Positions 1 through 8,968 of a DNA stretch of 64,000 bases are shown piece by piece. Numbering within the stretch: the stretch's first letter is position 1; every line of letters starts with the position of its first letter. The notes below the pieces were generated by a model. The model did no database searches and was not told the DNA's origin. It worked only from the letters and a program-made list of their open reading frames with translations. Position numbers and translations under genes: made by a program. Location of the stretch: assembly GCA_016872725.1 (NCBI GenBank), contig VGZC01000013.1, positions 1 through 64,000 on the forward strand. The letters run 5' to 3'. Origin of the DNA: Planctomycetota bacterium (lineage in GTDB: Bacteria; Planctomycetota; Planctomycetia; Pirellulales; Pirellulaceae).

Positions 1-177
1 GGGCAGGCGGAACGGATGCGATCCGCCGGGCGTCCGCCGCATGATTTCGGCGACCGTCGGACGGGGCCACTCGGCGTCGAGGACCAGCACGCCCGCGCGG
101 CAGTGCGGGCATCGGAGTTCCGGCGCGCCGTTCGTGTTCCGGGCGCGATGCGGGATCGGCCGCGCGTGCGGGACGAT
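1..177 (-). other. Possible zinc-ribbon gene fragment running off the window
   Basis: Minus-strand frame that continues in the same phase directly after the stop codon of the MOSC gene and runs off the left edge. It contains a CPHC knuckle (about positions 100-120) followed by a plausible protein-like stretch (VLVLDAEWPRPT). No ATG, GTG or TTG lies between the preceding stop and the CPHC motif; the first possible start is a GTG just after it. It may be the start of a gene lying mostly outside the window, a read-through extension of the MOSC protein, or chance. Function unknown. Confidence 0.25.
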
Positions 178-732
178 TCACGGCGTGTTGGCCCCAAAGA
201 GCCGCTCGCTCGCATCGCCGACCTCGCCGCCTTCCGCGCGCCGAGCGAGTGTTCGCCGCCAGTTGGCGGACAGGAAGGGTGCGCCGGCGAGTTCGCGGGC
301 CAGTGCGGTATCGGGCGGGTTCGCGTACATGACCTGATTCGCGCGGGCCACCGACCAGTTCGCGTTCGGCCGGTCGACCAGCGTCATCATGTCGCCCGGT
401 GTCACGAAACCTACGGCGACGCCCCGGAAATACCAGCCTGTTCGGCCGGCGTTCCGCATGTCGATCGCCAAACGCGGGCGACGCCAGCGACGCGCCAGTT
501 TCCAGCAGGGCTGCCGCGGTTGGGATACCTGAACCTCCGCCTCGCCACCGATCAACCAGGTGTCGCCGACGTGAACGTCGTGCTCGGTAAGGCCCTCGAT
601 CGACAGATTCTCGCCGAACGCGCCGAACGGCATCGACGCGACTCCAAGTTCCGCGCACCACGAAATATGATGGTCGATCCCATCGGCTCCGATTCCGCGA
701 CGGCGGATTCGTGGCACGGACTTCCGGACCAT
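178..732 (-). CDS. MOSC domain protein (YiiM-like), amino end uncertain
   Basis: MOSC (molybdenum cofactor sulfurase C-terminal) domain protein of the YiiM type. Members of this family act in molybdenum-cofactor-linked sulfur transfer or reduction of N-hydroxylated compounds; the exact substrate cannot be read here. The GAFGENL motif, the VHVGDTW stretch and the Cys-containing VSQPRQPCWKLARRW segment all match the family core, and the carboxyl end (helical tail with ARELAG and WRR) is also present. The usual HGG-x-D-K-A motif that should precede the core by about 20 residues cannot be recognised. The chosen ATG at 732 gives 184 residues, against roughly 220 in relatives. The frame stays open upstream with weak similarity to the family amino end, but that would overlap the divergent kinase gene. 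Either the start lies further upstream or the first 50 residues are decaying. Confidence 0.7.
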   Translation of the reverse strand: MVRKSVPRIRRRGIGADGIDHHISWCAELGVASMPFGAFGENLSIEGLTEHDVHVGDTWLIGGEAEVQVSQPRQPCWKLARRWRRPRLAIDMRNAGRTGWYFRGVAVGFVTPGDMMTLVDRPNANWSVARANQVMYANPPDTALARELAGAPFLSANWRRTLARRAEGGEVGDASERLFGANTP

Positions 733-816
733 CGTATCCGCGTGTCCCGATGCGCCGCGAGATGATCGGATCGCGCCTTTGGGGGGCGGTTTGCGTTGAC
801 GGTTTGCGGAATAGGG

Positions 817-3800
817 ATGAAAATGGACTCCATGGGAAGCTCGACGGCGAAAACCGATTCCGAAGTGTTGCGGGGCGCGAACGCGGCCGAGCCGGGCCGC
901 GCCGACGATCGGCCGCTTACCGCGACGCAAACCGGCGCGCCGCCGATGCTCGCCGCTGGGCCGCATGAGGCGATTCCGTCCGACGATGTTCCCGAGAGCG
1001 ATCAGAAGACGGTCATCTCGAAACGGCCGCCGCCCTCCGACTGGGGGTTTTCTCCGGCGACCGCGCAGGATCTCGGACGCCTGTTGATCGGCGAACAGCT
1101 CGGCCATTTCGTGCTCGACGAATTCGTCGGAGGCGGCGGGATGGGTGCCGTCTTCCGAGCGACCGACACCGAGCTCGGTCGCCATGTCGCGGTGAAGATC
1201 CTCTCGGGAGCCGCGAACGACGAAGACACGTTGCGGCGGTTCAAGAATGAGGCCCAGAGCGCCGCGAGGCTCGATCACAAGAACATCGCCCGCGTGTACT
1301 ATGTCGGCGCCGACAAGGGCTGGCACTATATCGTATTCGAGTTCATCCAAGGAACGAATCTGCGAGACCTGGTCCGGCAACAAGGACCTCTCCCCGTTCA
1401 TGAGGCGATTCAATTCACGCTGCAGGTCGCCGAAGCGCTCGAACACGCCGCAAGCCGGAGTGTCGTGCATCGGGACATCAAGCCCTCGAATGTGCTCGTT
1501 CAGCACGACGGCACCGTGAAGCTCGTCGATATGGGCCTCGCGAGGCTGCACCAGGTCGACGCGACGCATGACTTGACGGCGAGTGGCGTGACGCTTGGGA
1601 CGTTCGACTACATTTCGCCCGAGCAGGCGCGCGAGCCTCGCGATGCCGATGCTCGCAGCGACATGTATTCGCTCGGTTGCACGCTCTTCTACATGTTGAC
1701 GGGGCACCCGCCCTTTCCCCAGGGAACCGTGCTGCAGAAGCTGCTCAGCCACAGTTCCGAACCGCCGCCCGATCCCCGCGACGCGCGCCCCGACTTGGGG
1801 GACGATGTGGCGGATGTCGTTCACCGGTTGTTGGAAAAGGATCCAAGCGACCGGTATCAGACGCCGACCGAACTCATCATCCACTTGTTGCGGATCGCCG
1901 AGAATCGAGGCCTGTCGTTCCCGTTCGCCGTTCCGCACCCCGCGCCGGATTCTCCTTCACCGCGGATCGCTCGACTCGCAAGGCACGTGCCGTGGTTGAT
2001 TCCGACCGCCGCGCTGCTCGCCATCGCCGGACTTGTCGACCGGTGGTCGGGCCCTCGCACCGTTCCGGTAAACCGACCCGTGCTGACGCCCGCCGCGAGT
2101 ACGGAACGGCCCTTGGGGCCGCGCGGCCCATCGTCGACGACGGGTGCCGCCGGCGGCGACGGCGAATCCGGGACGGATGCCGACGTGGCTCGGCCGACAA
2201 CGCCGCCGCCCGATCCCGAGGCATCGGTCGATTCGAAGGCGGGCTCATCGAAGGCGGGTCGGCCGAAAGGCGAGGACGGGGCGGAGGCCGTTCCGCGCGC
2301 GCAAGGAATGGGCGGAGCGGCGACCAAGCCGGAACCACGATCGAACTCGGCGCTCCCGCGCGGATCCGAAGAAACGACCACGTCGCCCTCGAGTCGTCCG
2401 GGCCATTCCGGGCTCTTGTTTGATCCCGAGATGGTCGACGGCGTTCCCGCGAAGACCGAGGCACCGAACGCGGAGGGACAACCGGCGGAACGGCGGCCCG
2501 CGCGCGGCGACGGCACCGATGGTGTGGAAACGTCCGGCCGAGTCCCGGTGGACGCCGCGCCCGGATCGGATCCGTCTTCGCCCGCATCCGATCCATCCAA
2601 GGAGAATGGCGTCGACGCATCGGCGACGGACGCGAACGCGCCGCGCGTCGACTCGGCCCATTCCGTCGCGGCATTGGAAGGCGCGGAGCGGACTGCGAAC
2701 GCCACCGCGGTGACCGAGCCTCGCCATGACGGCGCGGCGGATTCGGGCCGTGAAGGCAATTCGACCCGCATGCTGCCTCCCGCCCTCGACACGTCCATCG
2801 CCGGCGCCCCACCGATCGGTCCGTTGATCGGGGCGCCGCGCTCGGCGGTCGCGCGGATCGTGGTGACCTCGAAACCCGACGTTCCGGCCGATGCCGCGCA
2901 CGCTCCCTCGCTCACGGCCGCCCTCGCTCGCCTGGATTCGCTGCCCGAGATCCGCGCGATTGAACTCTGGTACGACGGGCCGATGGTCGAGGCGCCGCTC
3001 GTGGTTGGCGCGCCGCACGCGATCGAGATCCGCGCGGGGGCCGGGTACCGTCCGGGGATCGTCTTCCGCGCGCCCGAGGCATCGGCGGCGGGAAGTCGGC
3101 GCATGATCGAATTGGCGGGTGGAAAGTCGGTCTGGAAGGGCATCCACTTCGTCATGGATCTGCCCGAGACACCGTCCCGCGACTGGGCCCTATTCGGTCT
3201 GAGGAACGTCGAGACGGCCGAATTCCAGGACTGCACGTTCACGATCCGCAACACCGATCGGCGCGGTGTCGCTCGTCAGGATTCGGTGACGTTCCTCGAG
3301 ATCGTCACGCGGCGAAGGAACCGGCGCATCGACATGGACATGGAAATGGATATGGTCGCCGGCGCGGCGCCGAGGCAACCGGCGCCGACTCTTCCGCCGT
3401 TCGTGCACTTGGAGCGATGCGCAGCGCGAGGCGAGGCTTCATTGCTGGTCATGAATGAGTCCATCCCTTGCCATGTTGTTTGGGAACAGGGCCTGCTCAT
3501 TACCAGCCGATCCGTCTTCGAAATCCGCGGCGCGACCGACTTGCCGACGTGGGATTCGGAGTGGCGGGTTCGGCTGAGCCGCGTCACGGCGGCAGCCGAC
3601 CAGGGATTGCTCGTCGCGGAACTCGATCCGAACGCTCCGCTCCTTCTCGACGCGGATCTTGAGTTGATCGATTCCGTCATCGTCCTGCCCCAGCGCGTTC
3701 CGCTCGTGGAATACCGGGGCGTTTCCGATCCCGTGCGGGCCGAACGATCGCTGCACTACCGCGGCGAGCGCAACTTCTATCCCGTTTCGGAACCGGATTC

Positions 3801-4167
3801 CGAATTGGATCCGAGCGTGTCACGACGGATCCGATGGCGCGTGGCGACCCATGCGGGCGCGTCGCGGGAATTCGTTTTCGATGATGCGCGGCATGCCTGG
3901 TACTCGGAGACCGAGGCGCGGCAATCGGTGATCTGGCGCGAACCGCCAACGGAAACCGGACGCCGTCGTCCACATCACGAGAGGCCCGCCGCATTGTTCG
4001 AGATGGACGCGGGGGTCCGCAATCCGGCGCGCTCGGCCGGGTTCGATCCGCGGCTCGTGCCGAGTTTTCCCGATTGGTCCGCGGCGAACGCGGCGCCCCG
4101 GATATTGCCCGCCCCAGCGCCCGATGTGGGCGACCCGAGCGCGGGAACCAAGCCCGCCCGGCCTTGA
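817..4167 (+). CDS. Membrane-anchored serine/threonine protein kinase with beta-helix-like sensor region
   Basis: Hanks-type protein kinase of about 1116 residues. The kinase domain spans about residues 98-370: glycine loop GGGGMGAVF near 105-113, VAVK lysine near 127, catalytic HRD near 218-220, and a DMG triplet in place of DFG near 238, a variant I recall in planctomycete kinases. ISPEQ marks the activation segment end. A hydrophobic stretch (about 391-410, LIPTAALLAIAGL) is the likely single membrane segment. A 270-residue low-complexity linker rich in Pro, Ala, Ser and acidic residues follows. The last 450 residues form an unrecognised region with short turns reminiscent of a parallel beta-helix (for example NVETAEFQDCTF), probably extracytoplasmic. 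ATG 817 or 823 is favoured over an upstream TTG at 796 because AGGG lies just before 823. It is divergent from the MOSC gene. Ligand and substrate are unknown. Confidence 0.85.
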   Translation: MKMDSMGSSTAKTDSEVLRGANAAEPGRADDRPLTATQTGAPPMLAAGPHEAIPSDDVPESDQKTVISKRPPPSDWGFSPATAQDLGRLLIGEQLGHFVLDEFVGGGGMGAVFRATDTELGRHVAVKILSGAANDEDTLRRFKNEAQSAARLDHKNIARVYYVGADKGWHYIVFEFIQGTNLRDLVRQQGPLPVHEAIQFTLQVAEALEHAASRSVVHRDIKPSNVLVQHDGTVKLVDMGLARLHQVDATHDLTASGVTLGTFDYISPEQAREPRDADARSDMYSLGCTLFYMLTGHPPFPQGTVLQKLLSHSSEPPPDPRDARPDLGDDVADVVHRLLEKDPSDRYQTPTELIIHLLRIAENRGLSFPFAVPHPAPDSPSPRIARLARHVPWLIPTAALLAIAGLVDRWSGPRTVPVNRPVLTPAASTERPLGPRGPSSTTGAAGGDGESGTDADVARPTTPPPDPEASVDSKAGSSKAGRPKGEDGAEAVPRAQGMGGAATKPEPRSNSALPRGSEETTTSPSSRPGHSGLLFDPEMVDGVPAKTEAPNAEGQPAERRPARGDGTDGVETSGRVPVDAAPGSDPSSPASDPSKENGVDASATDANAPRVDSAHSVAALEGAERTANATAVTEPRHDGAADSGREGNSTRMLPPALDTSIAGAPPIGPLIGAPRSAVARIVVTSKPDVPADAAHAPSLTAALARLDSLPEIRAIELWYDGPMVEAPLVVGAPHAIEIRAGAGYRPGIVFRAPEASAAGSRRMIELAGGKSVWKGIHFVMDLPETPSRDWALFGLRNVETAEFQDCTFTIRNTDRRGVARQDSVTFLEIVTRRRNRRIDMDMEMDMVAGAAPRQPAPTLPPFVHLERCAARGEASLLVMNESIPCHVVWEQGLLITSRSVFEIRGATDLPTWDSEWRVRLSRVTAAADQGLLVAELDPNAPLLLDADLELIDSVIVLPQRVPLVEYRGVSDPVRAERSLHYRGERNFYPVSEPDSELDPSVSRRIRWRVATHAGASREFVFDDARHAWYSETEARQSVIWREPPTETGRRRPHHERPAALFEMDAGVRNPARSAGFDPRLVPSFPDWSAANAAPRILPAPAPDVGDPSAGTKPARP

Positions 4168-4282
4168 TCCCACACTCGACAGACCGTCCTCGTCGATGCC
4201 ATACTGCCGACGTTCCGCGCGCCCTGTCGCCGGTCGGTCGGCACCCCGGGGATCGGCGTGGGGCCTTGTCGAGGAGGAGCCG

Positions 4283-4840
4283 ATGGACCGCCGGGAGTTC
4301 TTGTGGTCGAGCGTCGCGGGCGCCGTCGCGACGAGCGGCCTGCGGGCCGTGTGGGCGAACCCGAGCGGGAAGCCGCGCCGCGTCGGCCTGATCGGGTGCG
4401 GATGGTACGGCAAGTCCGATTCGCTGCGCCTGATTCAGGTGGCGCCCGTCGACGTCGTGTCGCTCTGCGATGTGGATCGCCGCATGCTCGATGATGCGGT
4501 CGAACTCGTCGCATCAAGGCAAGCGTCACGCGCCAAGCCGCGCGCGTACGCCGACTACCGTCGAATGCTCGAGGAAAAGGACTTGGAAAAGCATGTCGCG
4601 CCCGCCATCCGAGGACACATGCTCGATTGGCTCGCCGCCGTCGACGCGCGCGGACGTCCGGTCGCCGACATCGAACAGGGCCATATCTCGACGACCAGTT
4701 GTATCCTCGCCAACATCGCCATGAAGGTCGGTCGCACCCTCGCGTGGGACCCGTCCGAACAACGCGTCAGGGACGACGAGCAGGCGAATACCCTGTTGCG
4801 GCGCGCCTATCGCGGTCCTTGGGTCCATCCCGAGCCCTAG
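4283..4840 (+). pseudogene. Gfo/Idh/MocA-type oxidoreductase with internal deletion
   Basis: Begins like a secreted, twin-arginine Gfo/Idh/MocA protein: MDRREFLWSS signal, then the Rossmann motif VGLIGCGWYGK and a conserved YADYRRMLEEKD segment. At residue about 97 the sequence jumps straight to the family's extreme carboxyl end (KHVAPAIRGHM, then DIEQGHIS, AMKVGRTLAWDP and a terminal WVHPEP). The whole catalytic middle, including the EKP lysine segment and the substrate domain, is missing. The product is 185 residues against roughly 430 in relatives as I recall them. A strong Shine-Dalgarno (gaggaggag, 4271-4279) precedes ATG 4283 and the frame is intact, so a short protein may still be made. 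It sits just before the pectate lyase and sulfatase genes. Not expected to be an active oxidoreductase. Confidence 0.8.
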
Positions 4841-4906
4841 GCGTCCGCCGCGAAGTTCGCGTTCGCGATTCGACCCGGCACGCAACGACGTCGGGAGGTT
4901 CGGCGC

Positions 4907-6397
4907 ATGAATGACAACCGCGCGGTCTCGGCCTGGATACGGTTCATTCTGGCCGCATCCGTCGTTCACGGAGGATGGTGCCCGGCTCGAGCGCAAGACG
5001 GCTTGCGCGATTCGGCCGTCGATGCCATGCGCCGCGCCGTCTCCTTCTATCATGGCCAAGTCGCGTCGCACGGAGGCTATGTCTATCGATACGGCGAGGA
5101 CCTTTTGAAGCGGGAAGGAGAAGGAAAGACCGAACCCGATACCGTGTGGGTCCAACCACCCGGCACGCCCGCCGTCGGGCTCGCCTTCGTCGAGGCGTAT
5201 GAACGCACGGGCGACGCGGCGGCGCTCGCCGCGGCGCGCGACGCCGGGGAATGTCTCGTGCGAGGCCAGCTTGTGAGCGGCGGATGGACGGATCGGATCG
5301 ACTTCGCCCCCGAGTCGAGGAATAAGACGGCGTACCGCGTCGATCCGCCGACCCGACGTTCGCGACGCAATTGGAGCACGCTCGACGACGACAAATCGCA
5401 ATCGGCGATCCGCATGCTCATGCGACTCGATCAGGTTCAGTCGTTCCGGGACGCGCGCATCCACGAGTCGGTTGTTTTCGCGCTCGAGTCGTTGCTGGGC
5501 GCGCAGTCCCGGGGAGGCGGCTGGCCGCAGGGATTTCAGGAACCGGCGGCGGACCGGCCCGTTGTCCGCGCCACGTACCCCGAATCGTGGCCGAGGACGC
5601 ATCCGGGCGGCGATTACCGGATCTTCCATACCTTCAACGACAACGCGATCGCCGACACCATCGAGACGCTCCTGCTCGCCGAGCGGATCTACGGCGAGCC
5701 CGGATACCGCGAGGCGGCGATCCGCGCGGGCGAGTTCATCCTGCTCGCGCAGATGCCCGAGCCGCAACCCGCGTGGGCCCAGCAATACGACTTCGACATG
5801 CATCCCGTGTGGGCGCGCAAATTCGAGCCGCCTGCCGTCTCGGGCGGCGAATCGCAGGGTATCCTCCGCGTCCTGATGCGACTCTACGAGGAGACGGGCG
5901 AGCGGCGATTCCTCGATCCGATCCCCAAGGCACTCGACTATCTCGAACGCAGCGCGCTCCCCGACGGGCGGCTCGCGCGATTCTACGAACTGAGCACGAA
6001 TCGCCCGCTCTACTTCACGCGCGACTATCGGCTGACCTACGAAGACACCGACCTGCCGACGCATTATGGATTCAAGGTGGAGAACGGCGCGCCCCGGTTG
6101 CGCCGCGATTGGGAACGGCTCGCCGCGATGACCGCCGAGGACCTCGAGCAACGCCGTGAACGCGATCGGCGGCCTTCGACGGACCGCCCATCCGACGCGA
6201 CCGTTCGAGCCGTGATCGCGGCGCTCGACGCGCGCGGCGCGTGGGTCGAGGACGGTCGGTTGCGGTACCACGGCGCCGAGGATGCGACACGCCGCGTGAT
6301 CGACAGCGCGACGTTCATTCGGAATCTTGATACGCTGAGCCGCTATCTGGCGAGCGAAGCGAAGACGAAGACGGGAACACGCACGAAGACGCCGTGA
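4907..6397 (+). CDS. Secreted pectate lyase, PL10-like (PelA type)
   Basis: Predicted exported pectic acid lyase that cleaves polygalacturonate by beta-elimination. The first 30 residues look like a signal peptide (hydrophobic FILAASVV, then PARAQ). The body has the alpha/alpha-toroid motifs of polysaccharide lyase family 10: LDDDKSQSAIRML, GGGWPQGF, FNDNAIADTI and QYDFDMHPVWARKFEPP, followed by SGGESQGIL. At 496 residues it is near or above the usual length; the final 100 residues are charged and less conserved. ATG 4907 is preceded by gggagg at a good distance. Its stop overlaps a possible GTG of the sulfatase gene, suggesting cotranscription in a polysaccharide-use cluster with the sulfatase and Gfo/Idh-type genes. 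Confidence 0.85.
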   Translation: MNDNRAVSAWIRFILAASVVHGGWCPARAQDGLRDSAVDAMRRAVSFYHGQVASHGGYVYRYGEDLLKREGEGKTEPDTVWVQPPGTPAVGLAFVEAYERTGDAAALAAARDAGECLVRGQLVSGGWTDRIDFAPESRNKTAYRVDPPTRRSRRNWSTLDDDKSQSAIRMLMRLDQVQSFRDARIHESVVFALESLLGAQSRGGGWPQGFQEPAADRPVVRATYPESWPRTHPGGDYRIFHTFNDNAIADTIETLLLAERIYGEPGYREAAIRAGEFILLAQMPEPQPAWAQQYDFDMHPVWARKFEPPAVSGGESQGILRVLMRLYEETGERRFLDPIPKALDYLERSALPDGRLARFYELSTNRPLYFTRDYRLTYEDTDLPTHYGFKVENGAPRLRRDWERLAAMTAEDLEQRRERDRRPSTDRPSDATVRAVIAALDARGAWVEDGRLRYHGAEDATRRVIDSATFIRNLDTLSRYLASEAKTKTGTRTKTP

Positions 6398-6420
6398 CAG
6401 GAGACGAGAGGAGAGTATCG

Positions 6421-7917
6421 ATGGATGTTCGAGCACCGGGGCGCACCGCCGCGCGGTTCATGATCCCAATCGGACTCGCCGCATGCGCGTGCGCGGGAAC
6501 CACCGACGCGATCGAACCGCTGAGCGCGCGACGGCCCAATATCGTGCTGATCATCACCGATGATCAGGGCTATGGGGATCTCGGATCCACGGGGAACCCG
6601 ATCATCCGGACTCCCCATCTGGACGCGCTCGCCGCCGAGAGCGTGCGATTCACCGATTTCCATGTCAGCCCCACCTGCGCTCCGACGCGCACCGCCGTCA
6701 TGACCGGACGACACGAATTCAAGTCGGGTGTCACGCACACGATCTTCGAGCGGGAGAGGATGAGCTTGCGTGTGACGACCCTGCCCCAGGCGCTGCGGGC
6801 GGGCGGTTATGCGACGGGCATTTTTGGGAAATGGCACCTCGGCGACGAGGATGCCTACCAGCCGACCGCGCGCGGGTTCGGTGAAGCGTTCATCCACGGC
6901 GCCGGAGGAATAGGCCAGACGTACGAGGGAAGCTGCGGCGACGCGCCCGGCAATCGCTATACCGATCCCGTGATCCGGCACAACGGGACGTTTGAGAAGA
7001 CGGAAGGCTACTGCGCCGATCTTTTCTTTGATCGCGCGACGCGCTGGATCGAACAGACGGTTGCGACCCGGCCGTTCTTCTGCTGCGTCACGCCCAACAC
7101 GCCCCACGCTCCGCTCGATTGTCCCCCCGAATACGAACGGACCTATTCGGGCAAGGTCCCTGATCCGGTGGCGAAATTCTACGGCATGATCGCGAACATC
7201 GACGACAACATCGGCCGTCTTCGCGACGCGCTCCGGCGGTTGGGAATCGAGAAGAACACGCTCGTCATCTTCATGACCGACAACGGGTCGGCGACCGGAT
7301 CGCCCGTCTACAACGCGGGAATGCGAGGTGCGAAGGGCACGCCCTATCGGGGAGGCACGCGCGTTCCGGCGTTCTGGTGCTGGCCGGGAACGCTCAGCCC
7401 GGCGGACGTCGCGCCGCTGACCTGCCACTGGGATCTGTTCCCGACGCTCGCGGGAATCGCGGGCGTTCCGCTCGACGACGTCGCTCGCGCGCAAATCGAG
7501 GGCCGTTCGCTCATTCCCCTTCTGCAAGACGCGAAGTCGCCGTGGGAGGACCGGTTCTTCTTCACGCACGTCGGACGGTGGCCGCACGAATTCGATCCCC
7601 GCGATTCACCCGAAACCCACAAGTTCGCCCAATGCGGCGTGCGATGGAATCGGTTTTCGTTGGTCTCGAACGTCGCGAGGGGATCCGCGCGGTGGGAACT
7701 CTACGATCTCGCGAACGATCCCGGCGAATCGAGGTCGGTCATCGATTCGCATCCGGATGTCGCCCGCGCGATGATCGAAGCCTACGACCAATGGTGGGCC
7801 GATGTCTTGCCTTGCCTGGAGAACGAGCGGGTCACGGGCCCGAAAGTGAATCCGTTCAAGGACGCCTATTGGCGGCAATACGGCGGGCCGGGTCCGAACC
7901 GAGTGCCTCCGCCTTAG
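6421..7917 (+). CDS. Secreted arylsulfatase (type I, formylglycine)
   Basis: Type I sulfatase that hydrolyses sulfate esters, probably on polysaccharides, in the periplasm or outside the cell. The metal-binding start PNIVLIITDDQGYGDLG is followed by the activation motif CAPTR in TCAPTRTAVMTGR, where the Cys would be oxidised to formylglycine. Further family blocks are GIFGKWHLG, the TPNTPHAPL segment and FMTDNG. An amino-terminal hydrophobic stretch (PIGLAACACAGTT) suggests a signal or lipoprotein-like peptide. ATG 6421 is chosen because gagaggagag sits just upstream; a GTG at 6394 would overlap the lyase stop. About 498 residues, normal for the family. Its 3' end overlaps that of the convergent Gfo/Idh gene by 62 bp. 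Confidence 0.92.
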   Translation: MDVRAPGRTAARFMIPIGLAACACAGTTDAIEPLSARRPNIVLIITDDQGYGDLGSTGNPIIRTPHLDALAAESVRFTDFHVSPTCAPTRTAVMTGRHEFKSGVTHTIFERERMSLRVTTLPQALRAGGYATGIFGKWHLGDEDAYQPTARGFGEAFIHGAGGIGQTYEGSCGDAPGNRYTDPVIRHNGTFEKTEGYCADLFFDRATRWIEQTVATRPFFCCVTPNTPHAPLDCPPEYERTYSGKVPDPVAKFYGMIANIDDNIGRLRDALRRLGIEKNTLVIFMTDNGSATGSPVYNAGMRGAKGTPYRGGTRVPAFWCWPGTLSPADVAPLTCHWDLFPTLAGIAGVPLDDVARAQIEGRSLIPLLQDAKSPWEDRFFFTHVGRWPHEFDPRDSPETHKFAQCGVRWNRFSLVSNVARGSARWELYDLANDPGESRSVIDSHPDVARAMIEAYDQWWADVLPCLENERVTGPKVNPFKDAYWRQYGGPGPNRVPPP

Positions 7918-8968
7918 CCGCGACGAGGTTGGCGAGCCGGTCCTTGGCGGACGCGCGCGCGGCTTCGAGCAGATCGTCGATCCGGACGGGCTGGCCCGTC
8001 CGCCGGCTCGCGTCGGCCGCCGTCATGAACGCATAGATTTCCAGCGTTTCCTCAGGACGCACGGGAACCTCCTTCGTCTTGAAGAACCGCACGATCTCGG
8101 CGACGAGCGGCTCGTATCCGCTGAACGGCCCGATCGGTTCGACCGCTTTCGTTCCGAACGCCGTGCCTCCGTAACCGGCCGCGTATCCGTTGTCCGCCGT
8201 CCGCCGACCGCGAAACGTGCCGATCCGGCCGTCGCGCCAAACGCCGACCGCCACGTCGGACGTGTCGGTGTGCACGCGCGACACCGATTCGCATCCGGTA
8301 CCCATCATGGTGAACAGAATCTCGACGCCGTGAATGCCGTACCAATAGAAATCGGGGTGCGACCGTTCGTAGGGGCACGGGCTGTAGGCGTCGCACGCCG
8401 TGATGTCGCCGAGCGAGCCGCCGCGAATGGCTTTCGCGCTGTCGGTGTAGCGCAGGGACGACGAGGAGAAAACGGGAGTTCCGAAATGCGCCGCGACCTC
8501 ATACAAGAGCACGGCGTCGTCGAGCGAACCGGCGACAGGCTTATCGATGAACGCGGGCTTTCCGGCTCGAAGGACGGGAACGGCTTGCGCGAGGTGCGGG
8601 TGCCCGGCGATCGACGTGATCAGCACGGCATCGACGCGTTGGAGCATCACGTCGATCGAAGGGACGATTTCGATTCCGAGCTCTTGTATTTCCTTCGTGA
8701 CCGCCGGCAGATACCGCACGCTGTCGGCGACTTCGGGGCTGTGCGCCGCGACGGCGGCCACGACGCGGCATCCGGCGAGTTCCGGCGCATGGTTCGGATC
8801 GTTCATCGCCCGCGAGAATGCCGTCGCATGCGACGTGTCCAATCCGATCAGGCCGACTCGAATCTCCGCGGGTTTGGTGTCCTGGGCCCGCGCGGCCGGA
8901 TGCGCCGCCGCGAGCACGCACACGACGCCAAGGAAACGCGCGCGTTCGAAGAAAATGCGTCCGATCAT
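7856..8968 (-). CDS. Secreted Gfo/Idh/MocA family oxidoreductase
   Basis: Putative NAD(P)-dependent oxidoreductase of the Gfo/Idh/MocA family, 370 residues. A signal peptide (hydrophobic FLGVVCVLAAAH, then PAARAQ) precedes a Rossmann start IRVGLIGLDTSH, in which the usual G-x-G-x-x-G is altered to GLIGLD. The lysine motif FIDKPVAG corresponds to the family EKP signature. A YWYGIHGVEILFTMMG block lies in the substrate domain. The ATG at 8968 has an excellent Shine-Dalgarno (aaaggag). Its start overlaps the stop of the acetate kinase gene by 4 bases (ATGA), so the two are probably translationally coupled. Substrate unknown; a sugar or polyol derivative is likely from the family and neighbourhood. 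Confidence 0.88.
   Translation of the reverse strand: MIGRIFFERARFLGVVCVLAAAHPAARAQDTKPAEIRVGLIGLDTSHATAFSRAMNDPNHAPELAGCRVVAAVAAHSPEVADSVRYLPAVTKEIQELGIEIVPSIDVMLQRVDAVLITSIAGHPHLAQAVPVLRAGKPAFIDKPVAGSLDDAVLLYEVAAHFGTPVFSSSSLRYTDSAKAIRGGSLGDITACDAYSPCPYERSHPDFYWYGIHGVEILFTMMGTGCESVSRVHTDTSDVAVGVWRDGRIGTFRGRRTADNGYAAGYGGTAFGTKAVEPIGPFSGYEPLVAEIVRFFKTKEVPVRPEETLEIYAFMTAADASRRTGQPVRIDDLLEAARASAKDRLANLVAAKAEALGSDPARRIAANRRP

Noticed and set aside
178-1938. 586-codon minus-strand frame covering the MOSC gene and the antisense of the kinase
   Set aside because: Only the last about 185 codons are protein-like (MOSC); the remainder is antisense to the kinase domain.
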